DNA of 64,000 nt from Morinoia aosen (taxonomy: Eukaryota > Arthropoda > Malacostraca > Amphipoda > Talitridae). The notes below the pieces were generated by a model, which was not told where the DNA came from, ran no database searches, and saw only the letters and a program-made list of their open reading frames with translations. This document shows, piece by piece, positions 25,559 through 38,515 of the stretch. Location of the stretch: positions 15,286,484-15,350,483 of the forward strand of contig CM059579.1 of NCBI GenBank assembly GCA_030386875.1, given 5' to 3'. A program made the position numbers and the translations under genes. How positions within the stretch are numbered: the stretch's first letter is position 1; each line of letters starts with the position of its first letter.

Positions 25559-26895
25559 TTCAAGCAATAAATAATTTTAACAATGTTGACTCTGAGAGTA
25601 GCAGCCCTGGTGTTTTTATTTACGATTCGTCTGCGTAAGAAAGCAATTCATGATGTTCTACAATACCAGGTTTGCCTATATTGTGATCAGGCGTTTATAG
25701 TCACTCAAAATGTAACCTAAAGTATAGTAGCTGGAATAGAATAGTTACGAAGTTCTTAACCTAGTGCCAGTTCTAGATAAAATTCCAATTTCGATTAGGC
25801 TTCGGATATCACGTGCCAAATCGAACTGTTACTCTTAAAAGCTTGAGCAAAAATAGAGGCAGTTAATTTTTTATAAACCTGGAGGGAACCCAGCATTATT
25901 TACGATCGTAAATAATGATTTCCCTAAGAATCGACTTATTGGAAATTTACTATCGGATAAGATGAAAGAGGTAGTAATAAGAAGGTCGCGTCACGTCACT
26001 GGCAGAACAGTGGCAACTTCAAAATCACGAATTGCCTCTGTACAATATATTGAATTATGCACACGAATCTCTGGAAGCGAAATTCGCCGATCTCTTAATG
26101 CGCTGGTTGTCATAAACGAATTTGCTCACGAAGAACTGAAGTGGGTTCAATGTGTGCTACTTGATTAACCAAAACTACAGAGTTAAGCTCAATAATTTTT
26201 TCTATCTTTTACTTCTTTCGCCCCTAAATTTTATGCATTTATTAGTCTCTATTTTTCATCAGAGTTTCGTTCGTTTGCGACTGAAGGCAATGGGAAAAAT
26301 TTCCAATTAATTACACGAAAATTACCTTCAGTATTTTTCATCTAAATCTAACAAACAAATTTGTACTTTAAGCTCGATTCAATGCTTATTTTTGCGAATG
26401 AAATATTGACGTTTGTAGGCTATGTATTCCGTATTTATGGATGTGAAACTAGGAGAGCGAAAAGATGAAAACAAGACATTTGACGTGGGCACAACACCTT
26501 TTCAAGGGTACTACACACTTTTCTATCGTCACTCTTTCTTCATCCTCACGAAAAATGTCAATAATTTTTCTCAGCTCACTTTTTGCTTCAGCAAAACTTC
26601 TATAGTTAGTATTGAAATTAAAAAACTTCTATTATTAGTAAGCGCTGATGAACATAATTTTTGAACAGAAAATCATAAGAGTCGGCTCTCATTTATTAGT
26701 AAAATTCATTTACAATGAGCAGAGAATTGAGCAGAACTTTCTGGGTATGCCAACATTAGACTTCGTTACGTCATGCCTTTATTTGATACGTAATTCATTT
26801 AGAACATAACCATTCATGAAAATTTCAAATAAAATTTCTGTTATGAAGCTGTTGTAGTCGTAAATGAAATGCAATTCTCCAATTACAATATTTAG

Positions 26896-27094
26896 GGCAC
26901 TTACATTAAGTATTTAGCTGCAAATTTTACTACCTTGAAACTATAACTAAGATTCTCTTTACTAAAATTTTCACTGCTTATTTCTTTTTTAGGGCGCACA
27001 CATTAAGTATATACTTGCAAATTTTACTACTTTGAAGTTTTGACTAGGAACATCTTTACTAAAATTTTCACCGCTATTTCTTTCTTGATTACAG
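26896..27094 (+). repeat. 97-bp tandem duplication of an intron 3' end (gene B)
   Basis: The stretch before the real acceptor at 27094 is duplicated just upstream with a 97-bp period ('ACATTAAGTA' at 26903 and 27000). Both copies share 'TGCAAATTTTACTAC' and 'TTTACTAAAATTTTCAC'. The upstream copy ends in a pyrimidine run and an AG near 26991-26992, which could act as a decoy acceptor. Confidence 0.7.
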
Positions 27095-27196
27095 GCTGCT
27101 TCCTCGATAACGATGCTGTAGTCAAGATCAACTTCACCTTCGGCGTTGGCTGTGACCAAGCTTTCATTTGCACCGACAACGGGATCAAACCCATTG
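27095..27196 (+). CDS. CTLD gene B exon 3: two-cysteine module 2
   Basis: This exon is 102 bp, phase 1-1. It starts 'GCFLDNDAVVKINFTF' and ends 'FICTDNGIKPI'. It has an extra cysteine ('GVGC'), the same position as module 2 of gene A, so these two modules are probably orthologous. Donor GTAAAC. Confidence 0.85.
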
Positions 27197-27276
27197 GTAA
27201 ACTATAGGAATTCGCCACAGGGTATTACTGTTCCAGTTCAACACGTGTTAAAATACGAAGATAATCACTTGATCAC

Positions 27277-27342
27277 AGATAATCATAGGATATTACATGT
27301 CATTATCATAGATAATCATAGGGTGTTACATTTCATAGTGCA
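27277..27342 (+). repeat. 33-bp tandem duplication
   Basis: Two copies of a unit starting AGATAATCATAGG (27277 and 27310) lie in the intron of gene B. The copies differ by a few bases. Confidence 0.6.
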
Positions 27343-30319
27343 GAAAAAGCCAATCAAACGCTTTGTCAACTACACAAACTTGTTTGAGTTATTCTTGAAC
27401 GCCTCAACTAGACGTTACAGTCCGTGCATCTGTTCTACGCTTTTGTGCCTCAGATGTTCGAGTTTCCCAAGCCGTATGTGGTCGACAGAATAAGGACGGA
27501 CATTGTGCGACACTTGCTTAGGCAAAGACCCATTTTCACAAGGGGTTAAAGGAAACAATAGAGCCCCGCATGTCGAATAAATTGTCAAGTTTCATAATAT
27601 TTCAAGACACACTCTAGATACTGAACCAATTGAATGTTATACATTTTAATCGCTGGCCTATATATTGTAAAAAGAAATTACAATAATGAATATACACAAA
27701 GACATTCACAATATAGATTCACACCCGAAAGTTACGAAATATATGATGGGGAGTAGCTCATTCTTTTAGAAAACAATAAAATCTTCCCTACGGCCTAGCT
27801 TGGCTTCGGCCACTGTAGAGAAAACTGGGTAGAGTCATTTCTGCGCGAGAAAATACACCTCCAGTTGTTCGACTAGCCAATAAAATGACTTTACTTCAAT
27901 CAAATTTTATGACGTCACCATAGCTACATGTCGTTATTCCAATAGCGCTGCCAGATTTGGGGGCTAGTAGCGTTGTCAGATGCAATATGAGGGCTGCTAT
28001 TGGTTAGTTACCGTTTTGGCAGCATTGCCACACGGTCGCCGAAAAAAAACAGACTGGTTTTACCCTACCTTGTTTCTTCTACCGTGGCCTCATGCACGGT
28101 CAGCACCAGAGATCTTGTCTAGCCCATCAGCACATCATCAACCGGAGTATTATGCATGAAATAGGAGTATTTCATACTGATTAAGTTATGGACTTATATC
28201 AATTCACGGCTGTTTGCTGTTTCAAATTGAAATAAAAGTGCAGTGAAACATATTTAGTGAAATGATTATCTTATTTAAAAAAGTGAATGAATGAAATTTA
28301 ACTTTTGAACATATCGACCTCTTGGGTCCGCATCAAATCTGAGATAAGGATAGAAAACTGGTTAGATATAAGATGTAAATCAAAATATATCAATAGCACG
28401 AGGAGAAAAGCAAAGCTGAAAAAATAACGTGTTCACCGTTAACTCGAGGAGAACAGAAATACAGACTACAGTCTTTAATGAGGAACATTTATGAAGTTCT
28501 CGCTTTTTCTTTGAGCCTACGGAATTCATAACTCATCAGTTACTACAAGAAATCTCGTCCCTGCTGAGAGTGTTGGTCTATTCCAATAAATGGAACTCCT
28601 GTAGGAATGGAATGGAACTCGTGTAGCTCATATGAAGTCTAGAGGACATTGATGACACGTAGTTACCTGTAGCCGGAAACCATGCTATAAGAAATAAGAA
28701 TTCAGGAGGTCGCGTTACTCCGTAGAATGGGATAACAACCTGAAACGACTCAGTCAGTGTATTGGAACGCACTCCCACTCCTATGGAAGTACGATTGGCA
28801 AATCGTTTAGTACCAAGCAGTGTTCATCAAACTTGAGTTGGTAAAAACTGGATCGAATATAGTTCATGTAAGTAACCAGCACACCAAAAGTTTGGTACCA
28901 CTAAGACCCTTCATGTCTCCGCTCAATGATCTCGAATTGCTTAGAACAAACCAGCGAGCATGTTGCCCTGTGAGTTTACAAGAGCTTTTGTTGAGTGACA
29001 TACTTTTGTCAATTGCGGATTGGTTGCAGACATGTGTACCACATACCTACTTGTCTGACGAGAACGTATGCTTCTTTTTGGGGGTGCAACTCGTGTATAG
29101 ATTCGACGTCACTCATTTTTACATATATTTCTTCATGAATTAACGTATCAAAACTGAACAGCTTAAATACAGAATTGAACAAGCTCAAACTTCTTTTTTA
29201 ATTTTTAATTAAAGATCTTAGTATGAATGACAAGTGTTACTTAGGTTTCTGGGGAAAATGTGAGGTTATATCAATGCACATACGACCGTACATGTAACAA
29301 TGTAACATGAAATAGATATTACTCGAAATATCCCATATGTAACCATAGAGGTCCCATAACTAGGCACCATAACTCTATCGTTTGTTATATAGCAAACGTT
29401 GGAGGAGCACGCTTTAAATAATCAATGCATATTTAAACAGTTCACGAAACATTCTAGATAAATATCTCATTAAACTGCATACTGATGGTGTTTGGTCGAT
29501 ATAACCCCTAACTCATACCGGTACACATATGAAGTTACTGGTATTATCCTCTTACAGATATGGATCGCATTGGTATCATTTCTCACGGCGGTTGTAGTCG
29601 CTCGGTCTTAGAGACACATCACTTAATAGATAATTAATGGGAGCGTGAAATAATGAGCTCATAACTATCTTGTTCTCGACATGAAAAAACTGCAATCGCC
29701 GCATAAGCTATTTACTGCCGAAAATATCGCCGCGCAATTCTTTTTATACTTGTGTTTTTGTTACGTACACACCACAATGCCACAATGTCTCAAAAAATTG
29801 TTCAACAAAAATGCGATTTGAGTACATCAGCAGTTTCAGATGTAGACAGTTTGCATTCGAACCTGTTTTTCCCCTTTCTATATTCTTTGATACCTCTGCT
29901 TTACTACTTTATCTTCGTTACTTTTAACTCCAGCAAGAATAAACTAAAAATCCTTTTTCTCTCACCAAAATATCAAGGTGAATTACATAATTTTTTCGTG
30001 AACCGTATTATCATCGATTTCATTATGACGATCGACATTGTGAAGTTCTTCATTCCATGCAATTCTTCGACAACCAACGTTTTGCTTCTGGTGTGCTTTT
30101 CGACAATAATCCATAATTCTTAAAGTCTTTACTTGTTCAAATTTAAACAAATAACGTTTGATTAGCAATTTTCTCTTCTGAAAAGTTATATTTACGTTGT
30201 TCGAGAGCTCTTGCTGGCTGAAAAAGTGGCGCAGAACTTGACATTAGTGTTTGCCGATCGCACTTATTTAAATGGTTTTGATAGAAAATAGTTCATTTCT
30301 TACTTTCATATTTGAATAG

Positions 30320-30505
30320 AAGCCCGCAAAAGCTGCTCTGAGCCCTTCGAGAATACCAGTGCCGGCTGCCTCTACATCGAGTCCGCTGAGATGGACTGGT
30401 GCAGAGCGCGGCAGAACTGCAAGACGCTCGGGGGAGACTTGTACACGGCCGACACTACTGAGGAGTTTGAAGATCTTAGAAGTTACTTAGAAAGAAGTGG
30501 TACCC
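30320..30505 (+). CDS. CTLD gene B exon 4: N-terminal half of the CTLD
   Basis: This exon is 186 bp, phase 1-1. It encodes 'SCSEPFEN...AGCLYIE', 'DWCRARQNC', 'LGGDLY' and helix 2 with 'TEEFEDLRSYL'. Acceptor GAATAG, donor GTGAGT. All expected cysteines are present. Confidence 0.88.
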
Positions 30506-33197
30506 GTGAGTCAAATCTATAGACCTATTTAATATTTTGCTCTTGTTTTTCTTTAAAAGGGTAGGACAGGAATTCGAGGGTGAAGTCATTCTGAAATTTG
30601 TCATTGGCTAGCGCTGGAAATTTTTGAATTACCAGCGTCCATTCAAATCTATGTTAATTCTAGTAAATGTTTTGTTACTGTTTTCAACTACAGGAGTAGG
30701 ACAGGTATTTAAGTACGCTATTATGTAATTTGTAATTGATTTGGCTTTCTTCATCTACGAGAATCCACAAAACGTTATTTTGGAGCTGATGCCAGTCCGA
30801 ATATAATGAAGCTTGACTTGCTACAAAGCCTCGTACATCTCTTGAATCGAATAACTTTCAATTTTGAAACGCACCATTTTTTCAAGAGGTTTTGACCCGT
30901 GCTGTGTGTTTGAACAATGTTTTTTTGTAATAATAATCAATTTAGTAACTGGAATACATGAGATACGACATTAATATTCAATTGATATTCATCACAAAAA
31001 ATCAGGCTTTCCTTATGCACACCCTCAACCGATGATTTAAATTCTCGAATTTGTCACAGATTCTAATCAACAATTAAATGAAATGAAGCTTTATGATACA
31101 TAGGTAATATTAGGTATTTTTAGCTTCCCACCCACTGCACGACGAAAATCAACTGTGACGACTTTATTAGAGTGTGATTCAACTACTATTTTAAATTGTA
31201 TTCTTAAATTACACTTCCATCATGAGATCAAAGAAAGTCTCTCTTGTTTTATCAATAATCATTCGACGCTGTATTTTGTTAGTGTTTAACGTTTCTGATG
31301 GTAGCCTTCGAGATTCTAGGACAGCTCATGCCCTCAGTTGAGGAATAAGTAACTATCATTCTTTTCATTGTGACTCTATTTGAATGCAGTGAATGATTTG
31401 ATGATCATTTCATCCGAGCGGGTGGAATATTTGTAAATATTTTTCCAATTTGATAATTTTATACTCAATTAAAATCTGAATTCAAGTTTGTGGCAATGTG
31501 TTATTGTAAATTTGTTGAGATTGTTTTACTGCAAAATACGATATTGCTTAATGTTTGTGCGCAACTTCGAAATTTTTATTTAGTATATCTATAGAAAATG
31601 TTTCATTTTGGGAGTACATAACCAATGCTTCTGATCGTATGAATAAATTTCCGAAACACTTCGTGCAAATGTTTGAGTTTAATATCACAACAAACTACAA
31701 TTATTAACAGGTGATGCATTTTTTTATATTCTGACATGCATATGCAATAATTATATATTTTTATTACAGTTGTTTTCGTTAGATGACCAAATGCTGATAA
31801 CAGCTCGATTTTTTCTTTGTCAAGTTTCATCACATTTTTTTCTACATCGAAAACCTGTAAGGTGATTTTTAATGAGTTATAGAATGGCATGATGATTTCA
31901 TAGTTTTTAACCTCTGAATGACTTCTGCTTTTTAAAATGTTTCTTCATTCGGCTATTAATGCAATAGCGATTTCATTAAGAATGATAACCTCCGCTCTCT
32001 AGACAAGAAATCAAAATTTTTTACTTCAACTCATGAAGGCGCAACACAGTCCTTACACTTCACAAAAATCGTTTGAAGACCCTCCTCAGGTTATTTAAGA
32101 AACGGGTCTGCCCCGTTTTTTAAACGACGATTAGAGGTTCGTTGACGGGATTAGTGAGCGTTATTGCTCCGTGCACTTAAGAACGCACCGCTCAATGCAT
32201 TTTTACATTTTACTTCAAGAAATCCTGAAGAATGCAAAAGCAGGGCATGCTACTAGAACTCAGTTTCATATTTAGCTCAGCAACGTTAAAACGACTAAAA
32301 AGGTTCACTTGGAATTTGACATTTCAGAAGGTAAACATTATGTCCGGTTCGTTAGAAGCAGTGAAAAAAGTTTTTGTGAGTTGATGTCGGATTCTAGCGA
32401 AATTGTAAAGGCATCGCAGTGATCCTCGTCTATGTCGCATTTAAAGTTAAGTTTGCCAAGAAATTTTTATTTTTTGCTGTACTGTAACTAATGATAAAAA
32501 ATAAACTATTTCCAAATATTTCACCTTTATTTTAAAATTCATTTTACTGAAATACAAAAAGGTTTTCCAACAAACCATTTTGATGCCATAGCAACGATTA
32601 ACACTACCAACAATAATTGAAATGCTGTATCAAAATAAGCCGCTCGATTGAAATTCCTCTTATCCTGAAATTGCTACACGAATTTTACATCTAACCCTAC
32701 ACTCCACTCCAGGCACATAATGGAACCTTAAAGATCCTCCACCAGTTGAATTGATTCATTTCTACAGGTATATATCAACAGCACAACGAAGTAAAACTAT
32801 GCTAAATGTGTTCTTTGGCATATTTTTGCAGCCTGACACAGCTCACCTTGGAACAAGCAACTCGATGCTAGCGAGTGATTTAGCTGAAAAAATAATGTTG
32901 ATGCAAACTTTTTACAAAATTTTTCAACTTTTCATTGAATATCAGATTCATTTGTCTTTTGAACCTGAGCAGCATCAATAGCTTGTTGCAAATATGCGAT
33001 TCTGTATTCCCTCTATATAATTTTTGCACCTTATTTTATAAAATCATATTTATGTAATTAGGTGTTTAATAATAAAACCGTTTCTGTCAGCAACCTATAC
33101 TGTAAGAAGATTGACCCGTTTATTCAATGCATATTTATCCGTATTTCACTGTCTTTGCATGATTTTGATATTATTTTAATATCTCTTTATCCGGCAG

Positions 33198-33424
33198 AAC
33201 TCGGTAACTTGTGGGTGGCGGTAAGGAAAATAGGAGGGGAGTGGCAGTGGTTGCCCAGCGGTCGCAATCCCGGGAGCTTCGGAGCAGGAGACTGGGCTAT
33301 CCCCGACCCTAACGGATCTGAAAGCGAAGAATGTGCCAGGATCGTGAGAGATAGAGGCTTCAAACTCGGAGATCTAGGCTGCATGACAGAGTTTAGCTCT
33401 CTCTGTCAAGTAATATTTAATTAA
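33198..33424 (+). CDS. CTLD gene B exon 5: C-terminal half of the CTLD and stop
   Basis: This exon is 227 bp. It encodes 'LWVAVRKIGGEWQWLPSG', the loop triplet DPN, 'EECARIV', 'KLGDLGC', 'SSLCQV' and TAA at 33422-33424. The acceptor is CCGGCAG. The reading is intact, in contrast to exon 1. Confidence 0.88.
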
Positions 33425-33499
33425 GCATTAGAATATGAGCGAATGAATACTGACATTGTGCTTCACATGAATCGATTCTATATTGATCCCTGTAGCCCA

Positions 33500-33505
33500 A
33501 ATAAA
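33500..33505 (+). promoter_or_regulatory. Putative poly(A) signal of CTLD gene B
   Basis: AATAAA lies 76 bp after the stop codon of gene B. No other evidence for the cleavage site was seen. Confidence 0.5.
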
Positions 33506-34310
33506 AAACGTCTGAAAAAATTCTACGAAAATCAGTTCAAAAGAATTCATGTTCGAATGACCCACTAAAAATCTGATGGTCAAGCACTAATGACCCGGAA
33601 TACAGCTTGTTAGATTCACACAAATTAAAAAAATATAGGTGTGGTATTGAATGGATTGGCTGAAAAAAGCTCTCTGTAACACTAATCATGATGTTTATTA
33701 AATGCTCGATCAATCACAGAAGAGTGTGGTGCAAGGTTCGATAGCAAGGCGACTGGTGCAAATATGAGCAGAATCTTCTCTTGGAAGCAGTCGAAATTGA
33801 ATGCAGAGGCATAATATGCTTCTTAAAACGTCACAACGTGCATTGCTGGGTGTTCATGGTTCTACTTACGCAATTAATTGTGAGGAAATACTACTCTTAT
33901 AAAATGTATAAAATGTTTTTGGGAATTTTTGAGAAATACTCTCGTAATATATTTTTTTGGGGAAACAGGCTCGTAAAATGTTCTTGGGAAAATACTTTTT
34001 TTGGGGGGAAACATGCTCGCAAAATGTTCTTTGGGAAAATACTTCAAGGAGTGGAATTTGACGGTTAGGCCGGTGCCGCAGGCGGCAAGCGGGGCTGCTT
34101 CGACGGGAAAAAGGGAGACGTCAGCAGAGAACCAATTGTGCTAAACCAATGAACGCTTGCCTAGCGATCACGCGAGAAGGTGTGTCTCAGCACACACCAA
34201 TGGGAGGCCCAGACGTCAGAACAAACAAGGATCCCGCCAATCAGGATGCAGATACGGCCTCTGTAGAATGGAATGTTCGAGATCAATCTCGAAGGAAGAA
34301 AGGGAAATAC

Positions 34311-34318
34311 TTATAAGG
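34311..34318 (+). promoter_or_regulatory. TATA-like element in the 5' LTR
   Basis: TTATAAGG is followed by a purine-rich stretch. The same element occurs at the same offset (432 bases) in the 3' LTR. It is the best candidate for the core promoter of the element. Confidence 0.5.
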
Positions 34319-35393
34319 AGGGTGGATGAAGCCTCGGGAGGATTTTTTTTGTGTGGAGCGGCGTAAGGGAAGCTGCTAGAACCTGATTGCGTGAGCAAGT
34401 GCACCCATCCCTTGCCGGGGGGTGCACAAGAACAACGAAATGTACATCTGCGCGAAGTCACCAGCAGACATCGAAACGATGACTTGCAAGAAAGACCGCT
34501 CAAACACCTCAACTGCATCGAAACGACAACTTGCAACAAAACCGTTCAAAACACCTCAGCTGCCCGGTGGTAATCGACAAGAGTCAAAGCGTCAATAACT
34601 CTACAGAAAACATTCTATTGGCTTCTACACCAACTCCAAATTCCCAAACAACTTCACCTTCTCCAGCAAGATAATTGTCCAAGTTCATCTTCAAGCCAGC
34701 AGTGATGTCGAGCGCTGAGAGATCTGCAAGTGGCGGGCAGACGTTGTCACGCATTTCTCAACCTGAGCGCAAGCGCAGCCAGGCAAACCGCAGCATCGCC
34801 GAGCAAGATGAGCAGACCGAGTCCGCGTGCAGGCTTCAGAATTGAAAAGAAAATCCAGCATCAATAGAATGGAATTAGGTCAGCTGCAGCCGCACATCAC
34901 AGCGGAGTGGAAAGTGTATAATTGTCGGCAGGGTGAATTCGAAAAATGAGAGCCCTGTTAGGTGGTGATAAAAGTTCAATTTCAGATGTAGAACAGCACC
35001 CAGAAAAGTGCTTTTCAAAGTGTTGCGCAAAATCATATAAATTATAGGCAATCGGTTTCCTGTGTTTATTTAGTCGAGGATCGAATTCACGTTGTGAATG
35101 GTGCGACGCTTCATATGATTCGACACCTTGTCACAATTACAGGTTAAATCGTGATGTGTCATTCTCGTAAATATTATTCTTGTGTTGCTGTGGAGCCCGC
35201 GATTTTGTGGATGCGTAATTTGTTGTCAACGAAGGAGTATTGGTAGCTTGAATTATCGGTAAGCATCACATTTATACCATGTCGTGTTAAAGTTTTATGG
35301 CGGTAGAAATGTGCATACTTTCATTACGCAGTCGTGCCCTTTCAAATCATTTCGTTCCAATGCCTTGTGTACTTAATCCACGTGTTTTCCCAA

Positions 35394-35399
35394 AATAAA
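35394..35399 (+). promoter_or_regulatory. AATAAA in the 5' LTR
   Basis: A poly(A) signal 154 bp before the end of the LTR. It is conserved at the same offset in the 3' LTR (41429-41434). Confidence 0.5.
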
Positions 35400-35553
35400 T
35401 TCATGTAAATCTTCAATCCTTTTATTCTCCATGTCTGGTATGCAGGTGTACGCGAGCATGAAGGATAATACTATAAAATGTGTACGGGGGTTGGAATTCC
35501 CTCAGCGTGTGGGAGGGGGGTCCTAAACCCACCCCCTTCTCTGTATCGCAACA

Positions 35554-38297
35554 GGAAAAATATTAATTAACCTATGCAAGCGTACTGTCTGTATATCAGC
35601 ATGGAGATTTTTTTTTTATTATTTTCAGTTGTCTAAAAATATCTGTTTCTTCTTTTTTTAATTCACTCAAATAGTCGCTCGATAATTAAGCAGAATTTTC
35701 TGCAAGTACAATTCACCCATGTCATTTCGTGGGCATTCCAATTTGGAGTAAAATTCTAACGTAGGGAGGGGAGCCGTCGCCTGAACCGGTCGTGCTGTAC
35801 CGACGCCTACCGCCGGTCGCGCTGTTAGAGTGTGGAGCAATAAAATTTGAAATTCTTGCAGCTGCAGTCGGACCATTTCTGAGAGCCTAATTTGAAGTGT
35901 ACTTGACTGAGTGTAATCCATGGCCATTAATTTCGAAATGCTATGAGAAATTGATATTTTCCGGGATCTTTGCTCATTTTTCTCGTGCCGCTGAGTTGAT
36001 TCAGTTAATGTTGTTTGAGTAAATATTACATCAAAGTTCAATTAATAGTGTTGTCTTCTTGGCACATTTTATTTTGGTACATCCGAGAGCCAGCATAATT
36101 TAGTCACGTTTTGAAGTGCAGCCATCATTATTAAAAAGAATTTCCTTCTTCATAGGAGATTTATATTTCAGTGCCCTTGTGATTAGGAGTTTGTCGGTAT
36201 GCTCTGAACAACAGCCTCTGCGCCTCTTGCGAAGAAAATACTTACTCTATTTTTTTAACAGTGTGTTCGTTAAAAAAAAATTTTCTTGAGTGCTGAATTT
36301 TTGGTTGAATTTTTCTATGATCTGTACAATTATTAGGTTTAACTGAATTTAGGTGTGCAGCGATGGCTCTGGAAACTAACGCCGTAATTTTAGCAGACAA
36401 CGCCTTATCTCAAGTGAATCTTTGAAGCAAGTTCAAGTTTACCAAAGTTTGAGGCATTGAGTAATTAATTCGGTTGAAATTTTCATTTTTGTGACGCCTC
36501 GCTTAAAATAATTTACAGAATTTTTTTTTGCCTCGTGTGCGTCAAGCTTCTCCAATCAGCTTTAGCAACATAATTCCTACTTTCATTCGTTGATATTTGA
36601 GTGCTTCAGTTATTTAAATTAACATCGGCTAAGAAGCAGTAATGGGATTGTTTGAGAATCAATTTCCGTGATGTCAATGGGACAGTAAAAATTTTTTGTG
36701 TTGCAATTTGTTGAAGGAATTGAATGACGGCACTTAAAAACAAAAATTTAAATATAGTTTTGAGAGTAAGTTGTAATTTTAAAAATGCTGCGAATGTAGT
36801 TCGTGGTCTAATTTTATTTGCTTAGATATTAATAATGCCTCTGCTCGTGTGCTAATTAAAGTGAATTCGTTTTACTATTCACATCAGGATGATGCTAAAG
36901 CACCAGTACATCAGAGTGAGAAGTTAAATAACTTTTCAGTAATAATCCACTAAAATCTAGTACTCTGTGTAAACTTTCTCATGTATGTGGTGACCAATGT
37001 GCTGCCTCACACTGAAACTTATAGGATTTTCATGATAATTAAAAATTTTAAGTGGATTCGACTGTGCAAGGCTTAGTATGAATTAAGATTATTCAATCCC
37101 AGCTACCTTCAGTTGGGGGGGAACTGTATTACGTTAAGTATCTGTAGATTTTAAGGGAACACGTGGATTAAATGCAATTTTTTTTGTAGTCTAAACGGTT
37201 ACATGTTGCCAATAAAATAATTTTTATTTTCAGTTTGAGCGCGCATTGAATTTTGAGCTTACATTTTTTTGTAATCGTTGATTGCCCAAATAGGAATTTC
37301 AAGTTAATACTCACCCTGATAAATTGAAACTTTTAATAATTTTGTCAACACTGGAATATACAACCCAGTTGGAGTTATTCCTAAGGTGTTACGGATGATT
37401 AAAGGAAGAATTTTTCTATGTCAAATTGAGAATTTCATGAAGTCAGCTACAATACTCGATGTATAAACTTCGTTTTGAAAGTGCAAGCGTTCTCCATTCA
37501 ATATTTTATTGACACTTAAAATGATGCTGTCCATTCTCGTCGGTAATTCAAAATGAATTATTGTGTAATACTGAGTGTGTTCTTGCTTAGGCAAAGTTAA
37601 CGAGTTAGCTTCACGGAAATATGAGCGTTTCACATTACGAAATGTACAGTATTCGAGATGGAGACTTTATTTTCTGTTAGATGGATTTAATACAGCGTGA
37701 GAATTGCGATGAAAGGCATTGCAGTGAATACATGGAATTTATCTTAAGAATACGGATCAGCGTGACAGTCTGCGGTGCAGCGAAGCTATGTAATTTTTTT
37801 TTATTGCTGTTCTGAGTCGAGGCAATGGAATTCTCTTGTGCGTCAACTTAAGTGTGGTATTACGTGAGGTCATGATGTAGGATATGAAAGCAGGAAATGT
37901 CAGAGAGTATGGTCAGTAACATTGATTTATAAAAGTGTCGTATCAAAATGACGAGTTGATTTTTTTTGAGCCAAGCTAGTGAAGGTGTTTCGGCGCCGTT
38001 GTGTGGGAATTTCTTGATCACTCTTTCCCCATAATGTTGTTGACGCTGACGCTGGTTATTCTCAAACATCATTGGTATGCGTCATTAATTTCATTTTTTT
38101 TGTTCATTGTTCTGTAGGCATGATAATTATTAGGGTGATAATTCCCTTAATGCGTTGTTTAACGACGTTAGTGAAAACTTTGGAAACAGAAAAAAATATA
38201 TACAAATTGTGTGTACGAACGATTTCGTCGAGCAACGTGGAATCATTTAAATGTGCTGCACTGACTCTGGGGCTGAGAATCGGATAAAATTTTGTGT
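35554..38297 (+). other. Internal region of the LTR element, non-coding part
   Basis: No gag or pol motif and no long open frame was found on either strand. A GC-rich patch lies at about 35760-35830. The region is otherwise AT-rich and of unknown origin. Confidence 0.5.
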
Positions 38298-38515
38298 CAT
38301 GTCTATTTTGCATTTTTGTGTCAGTGTTATCACAATGTCAGATCGTCTGAAGAGCCTTTCGGCGTAGTAAGGCGTAAAGTTTGACGGGTTGTTAACACTA
38401 CATTTTGTCTATTTATGCATTTTGTTTGTGTGTCGGGGTTGTCAAAATGTCGGATCGTTAGAAAAGCCTTCGCGGCAGAGTATAACGTAAAGTTCGATGT
38501 GGTAACAATACCCAA
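38298..38515 (+). repeat. Tandem duplication of about 106 bp inside the LTR element
   Basis: Two diverged copies each run from GTCTATTT through a stretch reading 'AATGTC(A/G)GATCGT' to '(G/C)GTAAAGTT'. Both could begin a short peptide MSDR, but both frames are quickly broken. Confidence 0.55.

Larger units (their letters stand above)
24764..25668. mobile_element. Head-to-head inverted pair of Penelope-like 3' ends (intron of gene B)
   Basis: Two copies of the same Penelope 3' region face each other. The left arm (about 24764-25196) reads on the minus strand; the right arm (about 25205-25668) reads on the plus strand. Both contain the last 30-60 codons of the polyprotein, the 3' tail and a hammerhead-like motif. 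The right arm ends in a frame with 'RILESLYIFKLKPPLNET', the usual C-terminus of these elements. The junction lies around 25190-25210, beside a run of Cs. Inverted and tandem arrangements are known for Penelope-like elements. Confidence 0.8.
22984..33424 (+). pseudogene. CTLD gene B: C-type-lectin-like gene with in-frame TGA at codon 49
   Basis: Joined exons: 22984-23332, 24231-24332, 27095-27196, 30320-30505, 33198-33424. All introns are GT-AG and phase 1, and the total of 966 bp gives 321 codons plus TAA. The layout is signal peptide, N-terminal domain (to 116), two modules (117-150 and 151-184) and CTLD (185-321). Everything except codon 49 is intact: splice sites, cysteines and the terminal stop. 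Codon 49 is TGA where gene A has CGA, a C-to-T change at a CpG. The loop triplet is DPN and the WND position reads LGD. The gene may be a recent pseudogene, a null allele, or subject to readthrough; an assembly base error is also possible. An AATAAA lies 76 bp after the stop codon. Confidence 0.8.
33879..35553 (+). repeat. 5' long terminal repeat
   Basis: This is 1675 bp with TG...CA ends. It differs from the 3' copy by scattered substitutions (for example near 34097, 34189 and 34334) and compensating one-base length changes near the 3' end. It contains TTATAAGG at 34311-34318 and AATAAA at 35394-35399, consistent with a long R region. Confidence 0.8.

Noticed and set aside
33187..33384. Open frame on the minus strand opposite the last exon of gene B
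   Set aside because: It is a shadow of the GC-rich CTLD exon; the plus-strand reading has the domain motifs and splice site. The same applies at 7715-7951, 18151-18460, 23064-23330 and 56134-56341.
34157..34573. Open frames in the LTRs (also at 40368-40608 and 40765-40956)
   Set aside because: They occur in both LTRs on both strands with no domain. They are a consequence of the GC-rich LTR sequence.
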